Assembly: GCA_030667555.1 (NCBI GenBank) | Contig: DAOUVR010000017.1 | Location: forward strand, 1 to 11,182 | Direction of reading: 5' to 3' | Length of the DNA stretch: 11,182 nucleotides | Source: Dehalococcoidia bacterium | GTDB taxonomy: Bacteria > Chloroflexota > Dehalococcoidia > E44-bin15 | Shown: one piece after another, positions 1-6,210 of the stretch | Numbering within the stretch: position 1 is the first letter of the stretch | How the letters are laid out: the number at the start of each line of letters is the position of its first letter | Position numbers and translations under genes: made by a program | Notes under the pieces: model-generated | The model's database searches: none | What the model was told of the DNA's origin: nothing | What the model saw: the letters and a program-made list of their open reading frames with translations, nothing else

Positions 1-1
1 C

Positions 2-187
2 TACATCCACGATTTTAAAAGAGTTTGGTGGACATGTTGTTTGCCATTAGATACCGGTGAGATAAATGCGATGAGAGCCGCGTACACATCACACGAAATT
101 GGAGCTCTTCTTCGAAAACTGGATGTGCGTCAATATGAAATTAGAAAATCTTTTCCCTTCTTCCAGTCGGTAATCGTGACGAAATGA
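2..187 (+). CDS. C-terminal tail of a class I SAM-dependent methyltransferase (5' partial)
   Basis: Only the last 61 codons are in the window; the gene begins upstream of base 1. The reading frame is open from base 2 to a TGA at 185-187. The visible tail (SHEIGALLRKLDVRQY, then FPFFQSVIVTK) has the typical ending of small class I methyltransferases: a helix introduced by 'T/S-x-E-I-x-x-L-L', then a last strand rich in F and V ending in K. The SAM-binding motifs are outside the window, so substrate and exact family cannot be read. The TGA overlaps the ATG of a 36-codon ORF as ATGA, and a strong intrinsic terminator lies about 120 bases downstream, so this is probably the end of a transcription unit separate from the methyltransferase at 394. 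The family call rests on a short tail and is moderate. Confidence 0.5.
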   Translation, partial: YIHDFKRVWWTCCLPLDTGEINAMRAAYTSHEIGALLRKLDVRQYEIRKSFPFFQSVIVTK

Positions 188-294
188 ATTGGGGCGACCA
201 AGAGGCATCCATAAGCGGACCACCACTTCCCTTTTCCGATGAGGAAACCGTCGATACCCTGGTGAGGATATTCTTAGATGGGCTAAGAATGTAA
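184..294 (+). CDS. Small ORF overlapping the methyltransferase stop (ATGA); TetR-tail-like remnant or leader peptide
   Basis: This 36-codon ORF starts at an ATG sharing ATGA with the upstream stop, the usual arrangement for translational coupling, and ends at TAA 292-294 just before the terminator at 310. The peptide ends in DTLVRIFLDGLRM, which resembles the last helix of TetR/AcrR-type regulators. The same frame is open without a start from about 145, reading KIFSLLPVGNRDE before the ATG, which is also compatible with a regulator C-terminus. Two readings remain: a real short coupled peptide, or the remnant of a TetR gene overlapped by the methyltransferase tail. No Shine-Dalgarno is obvious inside the upstream gene. 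Existence as an expressed gene is uncertain. Confidence 0.25.
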   Translation: MNWGDQEASISGPPLPFSDEETVDTLVRIFLDGLRM

Positions 295-309
295 GACAGA
301 CCATAACGT

Positions 310-340
310 AGGTTGTTCTGTTGCTCAGAGCAACCTTTTC
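310..340 (+). terminator. Rho-independent terminator
   Basis: Arms 310-320 (AGGTTGTTCTG) and 326-336 (CAGAGCAACCT) form an 11-bp stem with one G-U pair and the loop TTGCT, followed by TTTTC. It ends the transcript of the upstream methyltransferase and separates it from the gene at 394. A smaller competing hairpin, TTGCT/AGCAA at 321-332, is possible. Confidence 0.75.
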
Positions 341-380
341 AGAAGTCTACAATACTATGCAAGTATCTTGTTTAAAACAG

Positions 381-388
381 GGAGGTGA
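381..388 (+). promoter_or_regulatory. Shine-Dalgarno deciding the methyltransferase start
   Basis: GGAGGTGA lies 5 nt before the ATG at 394. It contains the upstream GTG (385), which is therefore not the start. Confidence 0.75.
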
Positions 389-393
389 TACAG

Positions 394-945
394 ATGGCTG
401 ACAGACGTCTAATGAGTGACTCTGGCTTCAGATGCATGGCCCTCATCCACGATAACCCGTTACGGCGTATCTTCGACAACCCAATCAAGACCCTAAAGGC
501 AGCCGGAATACAGACAGGGCAACAAGTGCTGGAGGTTGGCTGCGGCCCAGGTTTTTTCACAATTGCAGCGGCAAAGCTGGTGGGTGACAATGGCTTCATC
601 CATGCCATCGACCTGCATCCACTTGCCATCAAGATGGTAGAGGAGAAGCTGCGGAAAGCCAGTCTAACCAACGTCAAAGCAAGGATTGCCAATGCGGCAA
701 ATACAGGGCTACCTGCTGAGAGCATCGACCTGGTCCTCCTTTTCGGTGTCATTCACGCCCTGCCCCTGGAAGAGGTTCTTCCAGAGCTTTATCGGGTGCT
801 GAGACCGGGTGGAGCCGTAGTAGTGCAGACCTTTTCTGGCCGGTCAGCAGGGCGTACGGCCAAGGGCGGGCTCTTCACCTTTATTGGAAAAGAGGGCAGG
901 GTATTCAAGTTCAGAAAAGAGACGAGCGATTATAGCGGGCCATAA
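394..945 (+). CDS. Class I SAM-dependent methyltransferase (UbiE-like, methyltransferase type 11)
   Basis: The product is a 183-aa cytoplasmic enzyme predicted to transfer a methyl group from S-adenosylmethionine; the substrate is unknown. Motif I is LEVGCGPGF at residues 46-54, the acidic end of strand beta2 is D73 in HAIDLHP, the motif II/III region is IDLVLLFGVIHAL (111-123) and LYRVLRPGG (132-140) precedes the last strands. The ending GGLFTFIGKEGRVFKFRK matches the compact family common in Dehalococcoidia, so the protein looks complete and not truncated. I chose the ATG at 394 because GGAGGTGA (381-388) sits 5 nt upstream; a GTG at 385 lies inside that Shine-Dalgarno and is rejected. In-frame ATGs at 412 and 436 are less likely. 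It follows a terminator and stands alone before PAC2. Known: the fold and cofactor. Unknown: the acceptor. Confidence 0.9.
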   Translation: MADRRLMSDSGFRCMALIHDNPLRRIFDNPIKTLKAAGIQTGQQVLEVGCGPGFFTIAAAKLVGDNGFIHAIDLHPLAIKMVEEKLRKASLTNVKARIANAANTGLPAESIDLVLLFGVIHALPLEEVLPELYRVLRPGGAVVVQTFSGRSAGRTAKGGLFTFIGKEGRVFKFRKETSDYSGP

Positions 946-998
946 CTTCAATACCACTCGCCGCGATGCGAATTCTTCTGCCCATGTAAGAGAATCTC

Positions 999-1050
999 TT
1001 GTAAATCTACAAAACATCCTCAGAAGGTACCATATCTACTCTTGTAGATA
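999..1050. repeat. Cluster of short inverted repeats (TTGTAGAT type) upstream of the PAC2 gene
   Basis: Three mutually exclusive pairings share one motif: TTGTA/TACAA (999-1003 with 1008-1012), TATCTAC/GTAGATA (1033-1039 with 1044-1050, loop TCTT), and ATCTACAA/TTGTAGAT (1005-1012 with 1042-1049). The cluster ends about 85 nt before the PAC2 -35 box. It could be an operator or a structured 3' end of the methyltransferase transcript. There is no U-run, so it is not a clear terminator. Confidence 0.35.
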
Positions 1051-1134
1051 GCAGCGTGCACTCAATTGTGCAGTCAAGCAATCCTGATACAAAATTGCTC
1101 TGCAGTTTGTATTTGGCCAACCCCTGGTGGGTCT

Positions 1135-1170
1135 TTGCCTTAGCACACTCAATTTGGTACAATACAACTA
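1135..1170 (+). promoter_or_regulatory. Sigma70-type promoter of the PAC2 gene, apparently leaderless
   Basis: The -35 box is TTGCCT (1135-1140), the spacer is exactly 17 nt, and the -10 box is TACAAT (1158-1163) preceded by TGG, an extended -10. The expected transcription start, about 7 nt downstream, falls at or beside base 1170, the A of the ATG. No Shine-Dalgarno precedes that ATG, which agrees with leaderless translation. Confidence 0.65.
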
Positions 1171-2051
1171 TGAGAGTTGGTGCTTTCGAGCTAAGCGACC
1201 CGATTCCTGATCTCAAGGGAACTCATGCGCTGGCCGTGCTGCACCCGTGGGTAGATGTGGGCAGTGCGGGTACCATGGCGATGTCATGGCTGGAGGATCA
1301 CTTCGGGGCTGAGGACCTGGGCGAATTGGTAAGGCCGGGCAACTTCTTCGACTTCACTCGCTATCGTCCCACCATCTACTTCAAGGGGGGCCATCGCCAG
1401 ATGACAATCCCAAACACAGTGATCAGGTACGCCAAGAGGGAGGAAGGCAACGATTTCCTTTTTCTCCATATCTTGGAGCCTCACATGTTGGGTGAGGTAT
1501 ATGTCGATTCGGTGCTACGCCTCCTGCAGATGTTTAGCGTAGAAAGGTACTGCCTGCTCGGCGGCATGTACGATATGGTTCCCCACACAAGGCCACTTCT
1601 AGTGACGGGAGGGTCACTGGACACAAAGGCTGCGCATGATCTGAGGAGGGCAAATGTGCAGGCGAGCAATTATGAAGGGCCGACGACGATAACCTACCTG
1701 GTATCACAGCGCGCGCCAGAGATGGGTATTGAGACCATGGGTCTTATCGTGCATCTACCCCATTATAGCCAGCTAGACGATAACTACATGGGAAAGGTAC
1801 GTCTCATGGAGGTGCTCTCGCTGCTGTATGATGTACCGATAGATAAGGCGGATATAGAGAAAGCTGAGCGGCAAAGCAAAGAGCTAAGCCTGGAGGTGGA
1901 TAGAGAACTACCGTTGAAATCCGTTATCACGCAGCTTGAGAGCCACTACGACGCCCGCACCCAGAGAGAGAAAGAAGAGGAGATGCCCCGTCTATCACCG
2001 GAGATAGAGAGATTTCTACAAGACATCGACAGGCGGTTTTCAGAGAACTAA
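1170..2051 (+). CDS. PAC2 (proteasome assembly chaperone-like) family protein
   Basis: The 293-aa soluble protein carries PAC2-family landmarks: HPWVDVGSAG (residues 25-34) near the N-terminus, LLGGMYDMVPHTRP (129-142) in the middle, and YEGPTTITYLVSQRAPEMGI (168-187) followed by GLIVHLPHY (191-199). The C-terminal 65 residues are charged and helical (KAERQSKELSLEVD, then TQREKEEEMPRLSPEIERF), possibly coiled. Bacterial PAC2 proteins are known as a family related to archaeal and eukaryotic proteasome assembly factors; their bacterial role is not established, and no proteasome gene is visible here. The frame is open upstream to an ATG at 1056, but the first 38 codons lack similarity and overlap the promoter, so I start at 1170. 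It converges with the radical SAM gene, 122 nt apart. Confidence 0.85.
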   Translation: MRVGAFELSDPIPDLKGTHALAVLHPWVDVGSAGTMAMSWLEDHFGAEDLGELVRPGNFFDFTRYRPTIYFKGGHRQMTIPNTVIRYAKREEGNDFLFLHILEPHMLGEVYVDSVLRLLQMFSVERYCLLGGMYDMVPHTRPLLVTGGSLDTKAAHDLRRANVQASNYEGPTTITYLVSQRAPEMGIETMGLIVHLPHYSQLDDNYMGKVRLMEVLSLLYDVPIDKADIEKAERQSKELSLEVDRELPLKSVITQLESHYDARTQREKEEEMPRLSPEIERFLQDIDRRFSEN

Positions 2052-2102
2052 TCTGTTCACCGGTTTGGAAACGGCCTTTCGCCTATGGCAACATTACAAA
2101 GA

Positions 2103-2122
2103 AGACGACGTTTTCGTAGTCT
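2103..2122. terminator. Possible bidirectional hairpin between convergent genes
   Basis: AGACGACG (2103-2110) and CGTAGTCT (2115-2122) pair with one mismatch around a TTTT loop. It lies between the PAC2 stop and the stop of the minus-strand radical SAM gene. There is no T-run on either side, so a terminator function is weak. Confidence 0.25.
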
Positions 2123-2173
2123 GCGTCACCAACCGTGCTACCGGCGTACGCACTCGCAATGGGCACCGAGCCT

Positions 2174-3775
2174 CTAGCGCACACCGGGCCGTAGACCGTC
2201 GCTCCACCGCCACCTCAGGCCATCGCCCCCTGGCTCCAGCCGCAAGAGGTCATCTGCCAGCAATTTCCCCACTCGCTGCTGGACCATTTCAAAAGGCAGG
2301 CCGACCCTTCGCGAAACTCGCTGCACCAGTTCTGCCTCAGCAACGCTGGGATGGATGGCGGTGGCCACCGCCACTCTCCCCAACCTCTCAACAACGTCAC
2401 CGTTGAGCAACCGCCACACGAAGTTCCTACTCTCCTCTGCCTCGATCCTCTGAGTACATTCAGGATCCCCGGCCTTAGCACGGCGCCTTATATATTCCCA
2501 GGCGTTTTCCAAATTGCGCTCACAAACAGCCATGACTTCCCTCACCATATCTGGGCTCATGGTTGGGCTCTCGGTAATGACATGGTTGGCATCATAGCGA
2601 GCCCAGTTTCGACTGAGGATGCGAAGGCGATAGTCCTTGGCCCTCTCGTATAGCTCAGTTCCAGGAAGGGGGGACAGAATGTGGAACCCATACTTGGCAC
2701 CGTATTTGCGGTCAAGCTCATCACCAAAGGCTATAGACCTGCGGGCGGTATCTGGGCTTTCCCCGGGCAGGCCGAATATGAAGGAGTTGAAGACCTTGAT
2801 CCCGGCATCGGTGGCTATCTTCACACCCGACCTCACCTTGTCAGGGGTTATCCCCTTTTTTATAGTCTTCAGGATGCCCTCATCGGAAGATTCTACTCCA
2901 AACAATACCCAGGTACAGCCGGCCCGTTTCATCAGATCTGCCAGGTCCTTGGTCATAGTGTCCACCCGGGCAAAAGCACTCCATTTTACCTCCAGGTTTC
3001 GCCTAAGCATCTCCTCGCACACCTGACCAGCGTGGCGGTGGTTGAGAGTGAAGGTGTCATCAACAATATTTACTTGCGGGAAGCCGAGATCGCGGTGGAC
3101 CTGCTCTATCTCATCTACTACCAGCCCAGGATCACGAAAACGCACTTTGCCGCCAAACATTCGGTGTCCAGAGCAAAAGATGCAGTGGTATGGGCACCCT
3201 CGGCTGGTGATAACAGTGCAAGGGGCTCCCAGAGCCCTATACCTGCCTATGGGCAGTAGATGCCGCGACGGCATTGGTAGCTGGTCGAGGTCATCTATTT
3301 GAGGGCGGGACTCTGTTTTCACCACCGTGTTCCCATCGGCGAAGGCGATGCCGGCCACCTGTCTAATGTCATTGCCCCCTTCAATAGCCCTGGCCAGCTC
3401 CACCACTGTTCTATCCCCCTCGCCAATAGCTATGGCGTCTATCCATGGTGCCCGAAGCAGGGTCTCATTCAGGGCGAAAGTGACATGGGGGCCACCGATC
3501 ACAGTCACGATGTTGGAATCAAAGTCCTTACACGCCTTCAACATCCTGGCGGCAGTGGGGTAATTGAGGGTAACACAGGTAGCACCGACAAGCTGTGGAC
3601 GAAATTCATCTAACTTCCGCCTCAGCTTAGCGGGACGATAGCGAGCCACAAGGAAATCGAGAATCTGAACCTCAATACCCTCGCTCTCCAAGGCACCGGC
3701 CAGGTAGGCCAGAGAGAGAGGAGGAAGTGGGGCCTCCTCTAGAGGATGAGGTGTGCTGAGGAGTAGTACTCGCAA
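2174..3775 (-). CDS. B12-binding radical SAM protein, copy 1
   Basis: The 533-aa protein has an N-terminal cobalamin-binding (Rossmann) domain (about 1-150: MRVLLLSTP, SLAYLAGALE, VTVIGGPHVTF, DAIAIGEGDRT) and a radical SAM core (about 187-400) with the [4Fe-4S] ligands C194, C198 and C201 in RGCPYHCIFC. Further core motifs are IVDDTF, GVESSDEGILKTIKKG and FIFGLPGESPDTAR. This is the class B (BchE-like) layout, used for methylations and ring-forming reactions on unreactive carbons; the substrate is unknown. Residues about 470-525 look like a small winged helix. The start is TTG at 3775: it aligns exactly with the TTG of copy 2 and is preceded by a weak purine-rich GAAGAG; no ATG lies nearby. 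A conserved promoter and a hairpin leader lie upstream. Confidence 0.88.
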   Translation of the reverse strand: MRVLLLSTPHPLEEAPLPPLSLAYLAGALESEGIEVQILDFLVARYRPAKLRRKLDEFRPQLVGATCVTLNYPTAARMLKACKDFDSNIVTVIGGPHVTFALNETLLRAPWIDAIAIGEGDRTVVELARAIEGGNDIRQVAGIAFADGNTVVKTESRPQIDDLDQLPMPSRHLLPIGRYRALGAPCTVITSRGCPYHCIFCSGHRMFGGKVRFRDPGLVVDEIEQVHRDLGFPQVNIVDDTFTLNHRHAGQVCEEMLRRNLEVKWSAFARVDTMTKDLADLMKRAGCTWVLFGVESSDEGILKTIKKGITPDKVRSGVKIATDAGIKVFNSFIFGLPGESPDTARRSIAFGDELDRKYGAKYGFHILSPLPGTELYERAKDYRLRILSRNWARYDANHVITESPTMSPDMVREVMAVCERNLENAWEYIRRRAKAGDPECTQRIEAEESRNFVWRLLNGDVVERLGRVAVATAIHPSVAEAELVQRVSRRVGLPFEMVQQRVGKLLADDLLRLEPGGDGLRWRWSDGLRPGVR

Positions 3776-3799
3776 ATGCTCTTCTTTCTGTATTAGCTA

Positions 3800-3844
3800 A
3801 TGCTTAGCACCCCAACCACACAGTTCGTCACCCAGCTAAAGCAT
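3800..3844 (-). promoter_or_regulatory. 45-nt leader RNA element of radical SAM copy 1
   Basis: On the minus-strand transcript this begins about 9 nt after the predicted start and ends 24 nt before the TTG. The arms ATGCTT and AAGCAT close it, extended past a bulged T by AGC/GCT. The loop includes TTGGGGTG. The equivalent element of copy 2 has exactly the same length, and its second base pair changes from T-A to C-G, a compensatory pair. Confidence 0.45.
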
Positions 3845-3859
3845 GGTAATACTTGCCTG

Positions 3860-3888
3860 AAGCTATCACGTTCTCGTTGCCATGTCAA
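3860..3888 (-). promoter_or_regulatory. Promoter of radical SAM copy 1
   Basis: Read on the minus strand: TTGACA (3888-3883), 17-nt spacer, TAGCTT (3865-3860) with TGA directly before it (extended -10). The predicted start is near 3853, giving a leader of about 78 nt. Copy 2 has the same arrangement. Confidence 0.7.
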
Positions 3889-4026
3889 GGGATTTGCCGT
3901 GCCAATTCACGATGGGCTAACTCTCACTTCACCATCTACTTGTCCAGTGACTCTTAAATAGGCAGAAGGCGTAATCTGCTTATCCGCTCCGAGATAACGT
4001 CAAATAGGTCTCCGGGCACCGCGCCT

Positions 4027-5628
4027 CTAGCGTACGCCGGGCCGTCGACCATCGCTCCACCGCCACTTCAGTCCGTCGCACCCCGGTTCCAACTGCAAAA
4101 GGCCATTTGCCACCAATCTCCCCACTTGCTGCTGGGCTATTTCAAGTGGCTGTCCGAGCCTGAGCGAAACCCGCCTGGCCAACTCTACCTCAGCCCCATG
4201 TGAGTCGAGTGCAGTGGCTGCCTCCACTCTCCCCAAACCCTCAATCACATCCCGCTTAATCAGATTCCATACAAATCCCTGCTTCTCAATTCCTTTGAGC
4301 ATCGCGATGCACTCTGGCTCCCCTGCCTTGGCCCGACGTCGCGTGTCCTCCCAAGCACATTCCACCCTCTGGTCGTAGATAGCTACGGTCTCCTTCATCA
4401 TCTCCGCGCTCATTGCACGAGTCTCAGTAATGACCTGATTGGCATCGTGACGAGACCAGTTTCGGGTGAGGAAACGAATACCGTAGTCCTTGGCTCTATC
4501 GTATAACGGCGTTCCAGGCATAGGAGCCAGAACGTGGAACCCGTACCCAGCGCCGTAGTTGAGGGCAAGCTCCTCGGCAAAATCCAAGGATTTGCGCGCA
4601 GTATCTGGAGTCTCTCCGGGAAGGCCGAAAATAAAGGAGTTGAAGACATTTAGCCCTGCATCGGATGCTATTTTAACCCCCGCTCTCACCTTCTCAGGGG
4701 TTATCCCCTTCTTTATGGTCTTTAGGATGCCCTCATCGGCGGACTCTACCCCGAATACCACCCATTTGCATCCAGCTCGCTTAATCAGGTCTGCCATATC
4801 CTTGGTCATAGTATCCACCCGAGCATAGGCACTCCACGTTATGTCGAGCTTGCGTCTCAACATCTCCTCACACACCTGGCGGGCGTGGTTGCGGTTCACC
4901 GTGAAGGTGTCATCTACTATATTGATCTGAATGAAATCGAAATCGCGGTCAAGCATCTCGATCTCATCCACCACCAGCCCCGGATCGCGAAAACGGACGC
5001 TGCGGCCAAACATCCCGTTCGCCGAGCAAAAGATGCACCCATAGGGGCACCCCCGGCTGGTGATCATGGTGCAAGCTGACCCCAAAGCACTGTACTTGGC
5101 CAAGGGCAGGAGGTGGCGCGCTGGCAGTGGTAGCTGATTGAGGTCCTCGATAAAAGGTCGGGGCTCCGTCCTCACCACCGTGCCCCTGTCGCTAAAAGCG
5201 ATTCCGGCCACGTGGCGAAGGTCGTTGCCTCCTTCCACAGCCTTGGCCAGTTCCGCCATCGTTCTGTCTCCCTCGCCGATAACAACAACGTCGATCCATG
5301 GGGCACGGAGGAGCGTCCTCTCTACAGTGAAGCTAGCATGGGGGCCACCGATAACGGTGACGATGCTGGGGTCGAAGTCCTTGCATACCTTCAGCATCCT
5401 GGCGGCAATATTATAGGTAATGGTAACACAGGTAGCGCCGACGAGGTGCGGTCGATATTCTTCCAATATTTGCCTGAGCTTAGAAGGGCGGTAACGGCTG
5501 ACCAGGAAATCGAGAATCTGAACCTCAATGCCCTCCTTCTCAAGGGTGCCAGCAAGATAAGCGAGAGAGAGCGGAGGAGCTACGTTCTCCTCCAAGGGAT
5601 AGGGTGTGCTCAGAAGTAATACGCGCAA
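4027..5628 (-). CDS. B12-binding radical SAM protein, copy 2
   Basis: This is a gapless paralogue of copy 1, also 533 aa. The cluster ligands are C194, C198 and C201 in RGCPYGCIFC; IVDDTF, GVESADEGILKTIKKG and FIFGLPGETPDTAR are conserved, as is the N-terminal cobalamin-type domain (VTVIGGPHASF, DVVVIGEGDRT). Differences concentrate in residues 65-75 (TCVTITYNIA against TCVTLNYPTA), 202-210 just after the cysteines, and the C-terminal 120 residues, where a change of substrate preference might be expected. The start is TTG at 5628 with AAAGGAAAG upstream, so the rare start codon is shared by both copies. Its own promoter and leader hairpin suggest independent transcription. The C-terminus (LARRVSLRLG, then GRLVANGLLQLEPG) again resembles a winged helix. 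Confidence 0.88.
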   Translation of the reverse strand: MRVLLLSTPYPLEENVAPPLSLAYLAGTLEKEGIEVQILDFLVSRYRPSKLRQILEEYRPHLVGATCVTITYNIAARMLKVCKDFDPSIVTVIGGPHASFTVERTLLRAPWIDVVVIGEGDRTMAELAKAVEGGNDLRHVAGIAFSDRGTVVRTEPRPFIEDLNQLPLPARHLLPLAKYSALGSACTMITSRGCPYGCIFCSANGMFGRSVRFRDPGLVVDEIEMLDRDFDFIQINIVDDTFTVNRNHARQVCEEMLRRKLDITWSAYARVDTMTKDMADLIKRAGCKWVVFGVESADEGILKTIKKGITPEKVRAGVKIASDAGLNVFNSFIFGLPGETPDTARKSLDFAEELALNYGAGYGFHVLAPMPGTPLYDRAKDYGIRFLTRNWSRHDANQVITETRAMSAEMMKETVAIYDQRVECAWEDTRRRAKAGEPECIAMLKGIEKQGFVWNLIKRDVIEGLGRVEAATALDSHGAEVELARRVSLRLGQPLEIAQQQVGRLVANGLLQLEPGCDGLKWRWSDGRRPGVR

Positions 5629-5652
5629 GCGCTTTCCTTTCCATATATACTC

Positions 5653-5697
5653 ACGCTTGACACCCCACTCTCCTACCTCACCATCTAGCTAAAGCGT
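5653..5697 (-). promoter_or_regulatory. 45-nt leader RNA element of radical SAM copy 2
   Basis: Arms ACGCTT and AAGCGT (seven pairs if C5652/G5698 is added) enclose a loop containing GAGTGGGGTG. It has the same length and position as the copy 1 element (about 11 nt from the predicted start, 24 nt from the TTG). The core shared between the copies is CTTTAGCT near the 5' arm and GGGGTG near the 3' arm. Confidence 0.45.
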
Positions 5698-5715
5698 GTA
5701 AATAGTATCTTGCTG

Positions 5716-5744
5716 AATCTATCACCCTCTGGCTGCCGTGTCAA
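5716..5744 (-). promoter_or_regulatory. Promoter of radical SAM copy 2
   Basis: Read on the minus strand: perfect TTGACA (5744-5739), 17-nt spacer, TAGATT (5721-5716) with TGA before it. The predicted start is near 5709, giving a leader of about 81 nt. Sequence similarity between the duplicated units stops just upstream of this -35 box. Confidence 0.75.
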
Positions 5745-5852
5745 GGGATTGTATTCGTCCACGTGATTGGTGGCACCCAACTCATTCACCGTTATGCCAG
5801 CCTGCAGCGCACATGCCATTTCGACCCACCCACCCACCCTGGTATTTATTAC

Positions 5853-5936
5853 TAGGGGACACCCCCAGACCCCCGCTAGTCTCCAGAGGCGACTCGCCTA
5901 TGGCGAGAGGGGAAACCCCTCTGGACTCCCCTTTTT
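5853..5936. repeat. GC-rich multi-hairpin dispersed repeat
   Basis: GGGGACACCCCCAGACCCCC is followed by a branched palindrome: outer arms TCCAGAG (5882-5888) and CTCTGGA (5919-5925), inner hairpin CTCGCC-TAT-GGCGAG (5893-5907), and a second inner hairpin around AAA (GGGG/CCCC near 5909-5919). It ends in CCCCTTTTTG and could terminate transcription on the plus strand. It resembles a repeat type seen in many copies in Chloroflexota genomes (recognition, not searched). Confidence 0.5.
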
Positions 5937-5966
5937 GTTCACGTTCGACCTGAGCCTGTCGAATGG

Positions 5967-5999
5967 CCGTTCATGGTTCGACAAGCTCACCACGAACGG
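5967..5999. repeat. REP-like palindrome CCGTTCATGG...CCACGAACGG
   Basis: Ten-base arms (5967-5976 and 5990-5999) pair with one G-T around TTCGACAAGCTCA. This is a common dispersed palindrome type in bacterial genomes. Confidence 0.6.
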
Positions 6000-6057
6000 A
6001 TTGACAAGCCTGTCCTGAGCTTGACGAAGGACCCCGGAACCCCGCCATTTTCCCATT

Positions 6058-6110
6058 GTCATTCTGAGCCCCGTCGGCTCCCTGTCATTCTGAGCGAAGC
6101 GAAGAATCTC
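6058..6110 (+). repeat. Twin copies of GTCATTCTGAGC dispersed repeat
   Basis: GTCATTCTGAGC occurs at 6058-6069 and 6084-6095, 26 nt apart. The second copy continues into GAAGCGAAGAATCTC, a frequent dispersed repeat in environmental genomes. The ends ATTCT and AGAAT can pair. Confidence 0.6.
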
Positions 6111-6158
6111 ATCCTTTCTCTTTTGACGGGAGTGCTCCCTCCCTCAACCCTCCATTCC

Positions 6159-6210
6159 TGTAGTTGCCTGATTTATCAGGCGCAACTGCCTAATAAATTG
6201 GGCAACTACA
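6159..6210. repeat. Branched palindromic element (MITE or REP-like)
   Basis: The outer arms TGTAGTTGCC (6159-6168) and GGCAACTACA (6201-6210) are perfect 10-mers. Inside lies the hairpin CCTGATTTATCAGG (6167-6180), which shares two bases with the outer arm, and a degenerate second copy, GCCTAATAAATTGGGC. The element is followed by TTTTAGAC. Its cruciform shape suggests a non-autonomous element mobilised in trans. Confidence 0.55.

Larger units (their letters stand above)
2161..5750 (-). repeat. Tandem duplication: promoter, leader and radical SAM gene, two units
   Basis: Unit 1 spans about 2161-3894 and unit 2 about 4014-5750. Similarity begins 13 bases past each stop codon (GGGCACCG.GCCTCTAGCG) and ends just upstream of each -35 box (TGTCAAGGGATT read on the plus strand). 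Both genes are exactly 533 codons and align without a gap. Between the units lies about 120 nt of unrelated sequence. Divergence of roughly a quarter to a third of residues, judged by eye, shows this is an old duplication, not an assembly artefact. Confidence 0.8.

Noticed and set aside
89..304. Minus-strand 71-codon ORF
   Set aside because: It is the shadow of the methyltransferase tail, the small ORF and the terminator strand.
352..366. ATACT/AGTAT dyad as operator upstream of the methyltransferase
   Set aside because: Too short and AT-rich to separate from chance.
1056..1169. Upstream ATG extension of the PAC2 protein by 38 codons
   Set aside because: It lacks family similarity, overlaps the inferred promoter, and has no ribosome site.
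2065..3613. Several plus-strand ORFs up to 192 codons opposite radical SAM copy 1
   Set aside because: They lie antisense to a conserved gene with clear cysteine motifs and have no family features.
3776..3860. B12 riboswitch in the leaders of the cobalamin-binding radical SAM genes
   Set aside because: The leader is about 80 nt and lacks the GCCACTG B12-box; it is too short for that class.
3962..3979. GCAGA/TCTGC hairpin as terminator for radical SAM copy 2
   Set aside because: The 5-bp stem has an 8-nt loop and no T-run.
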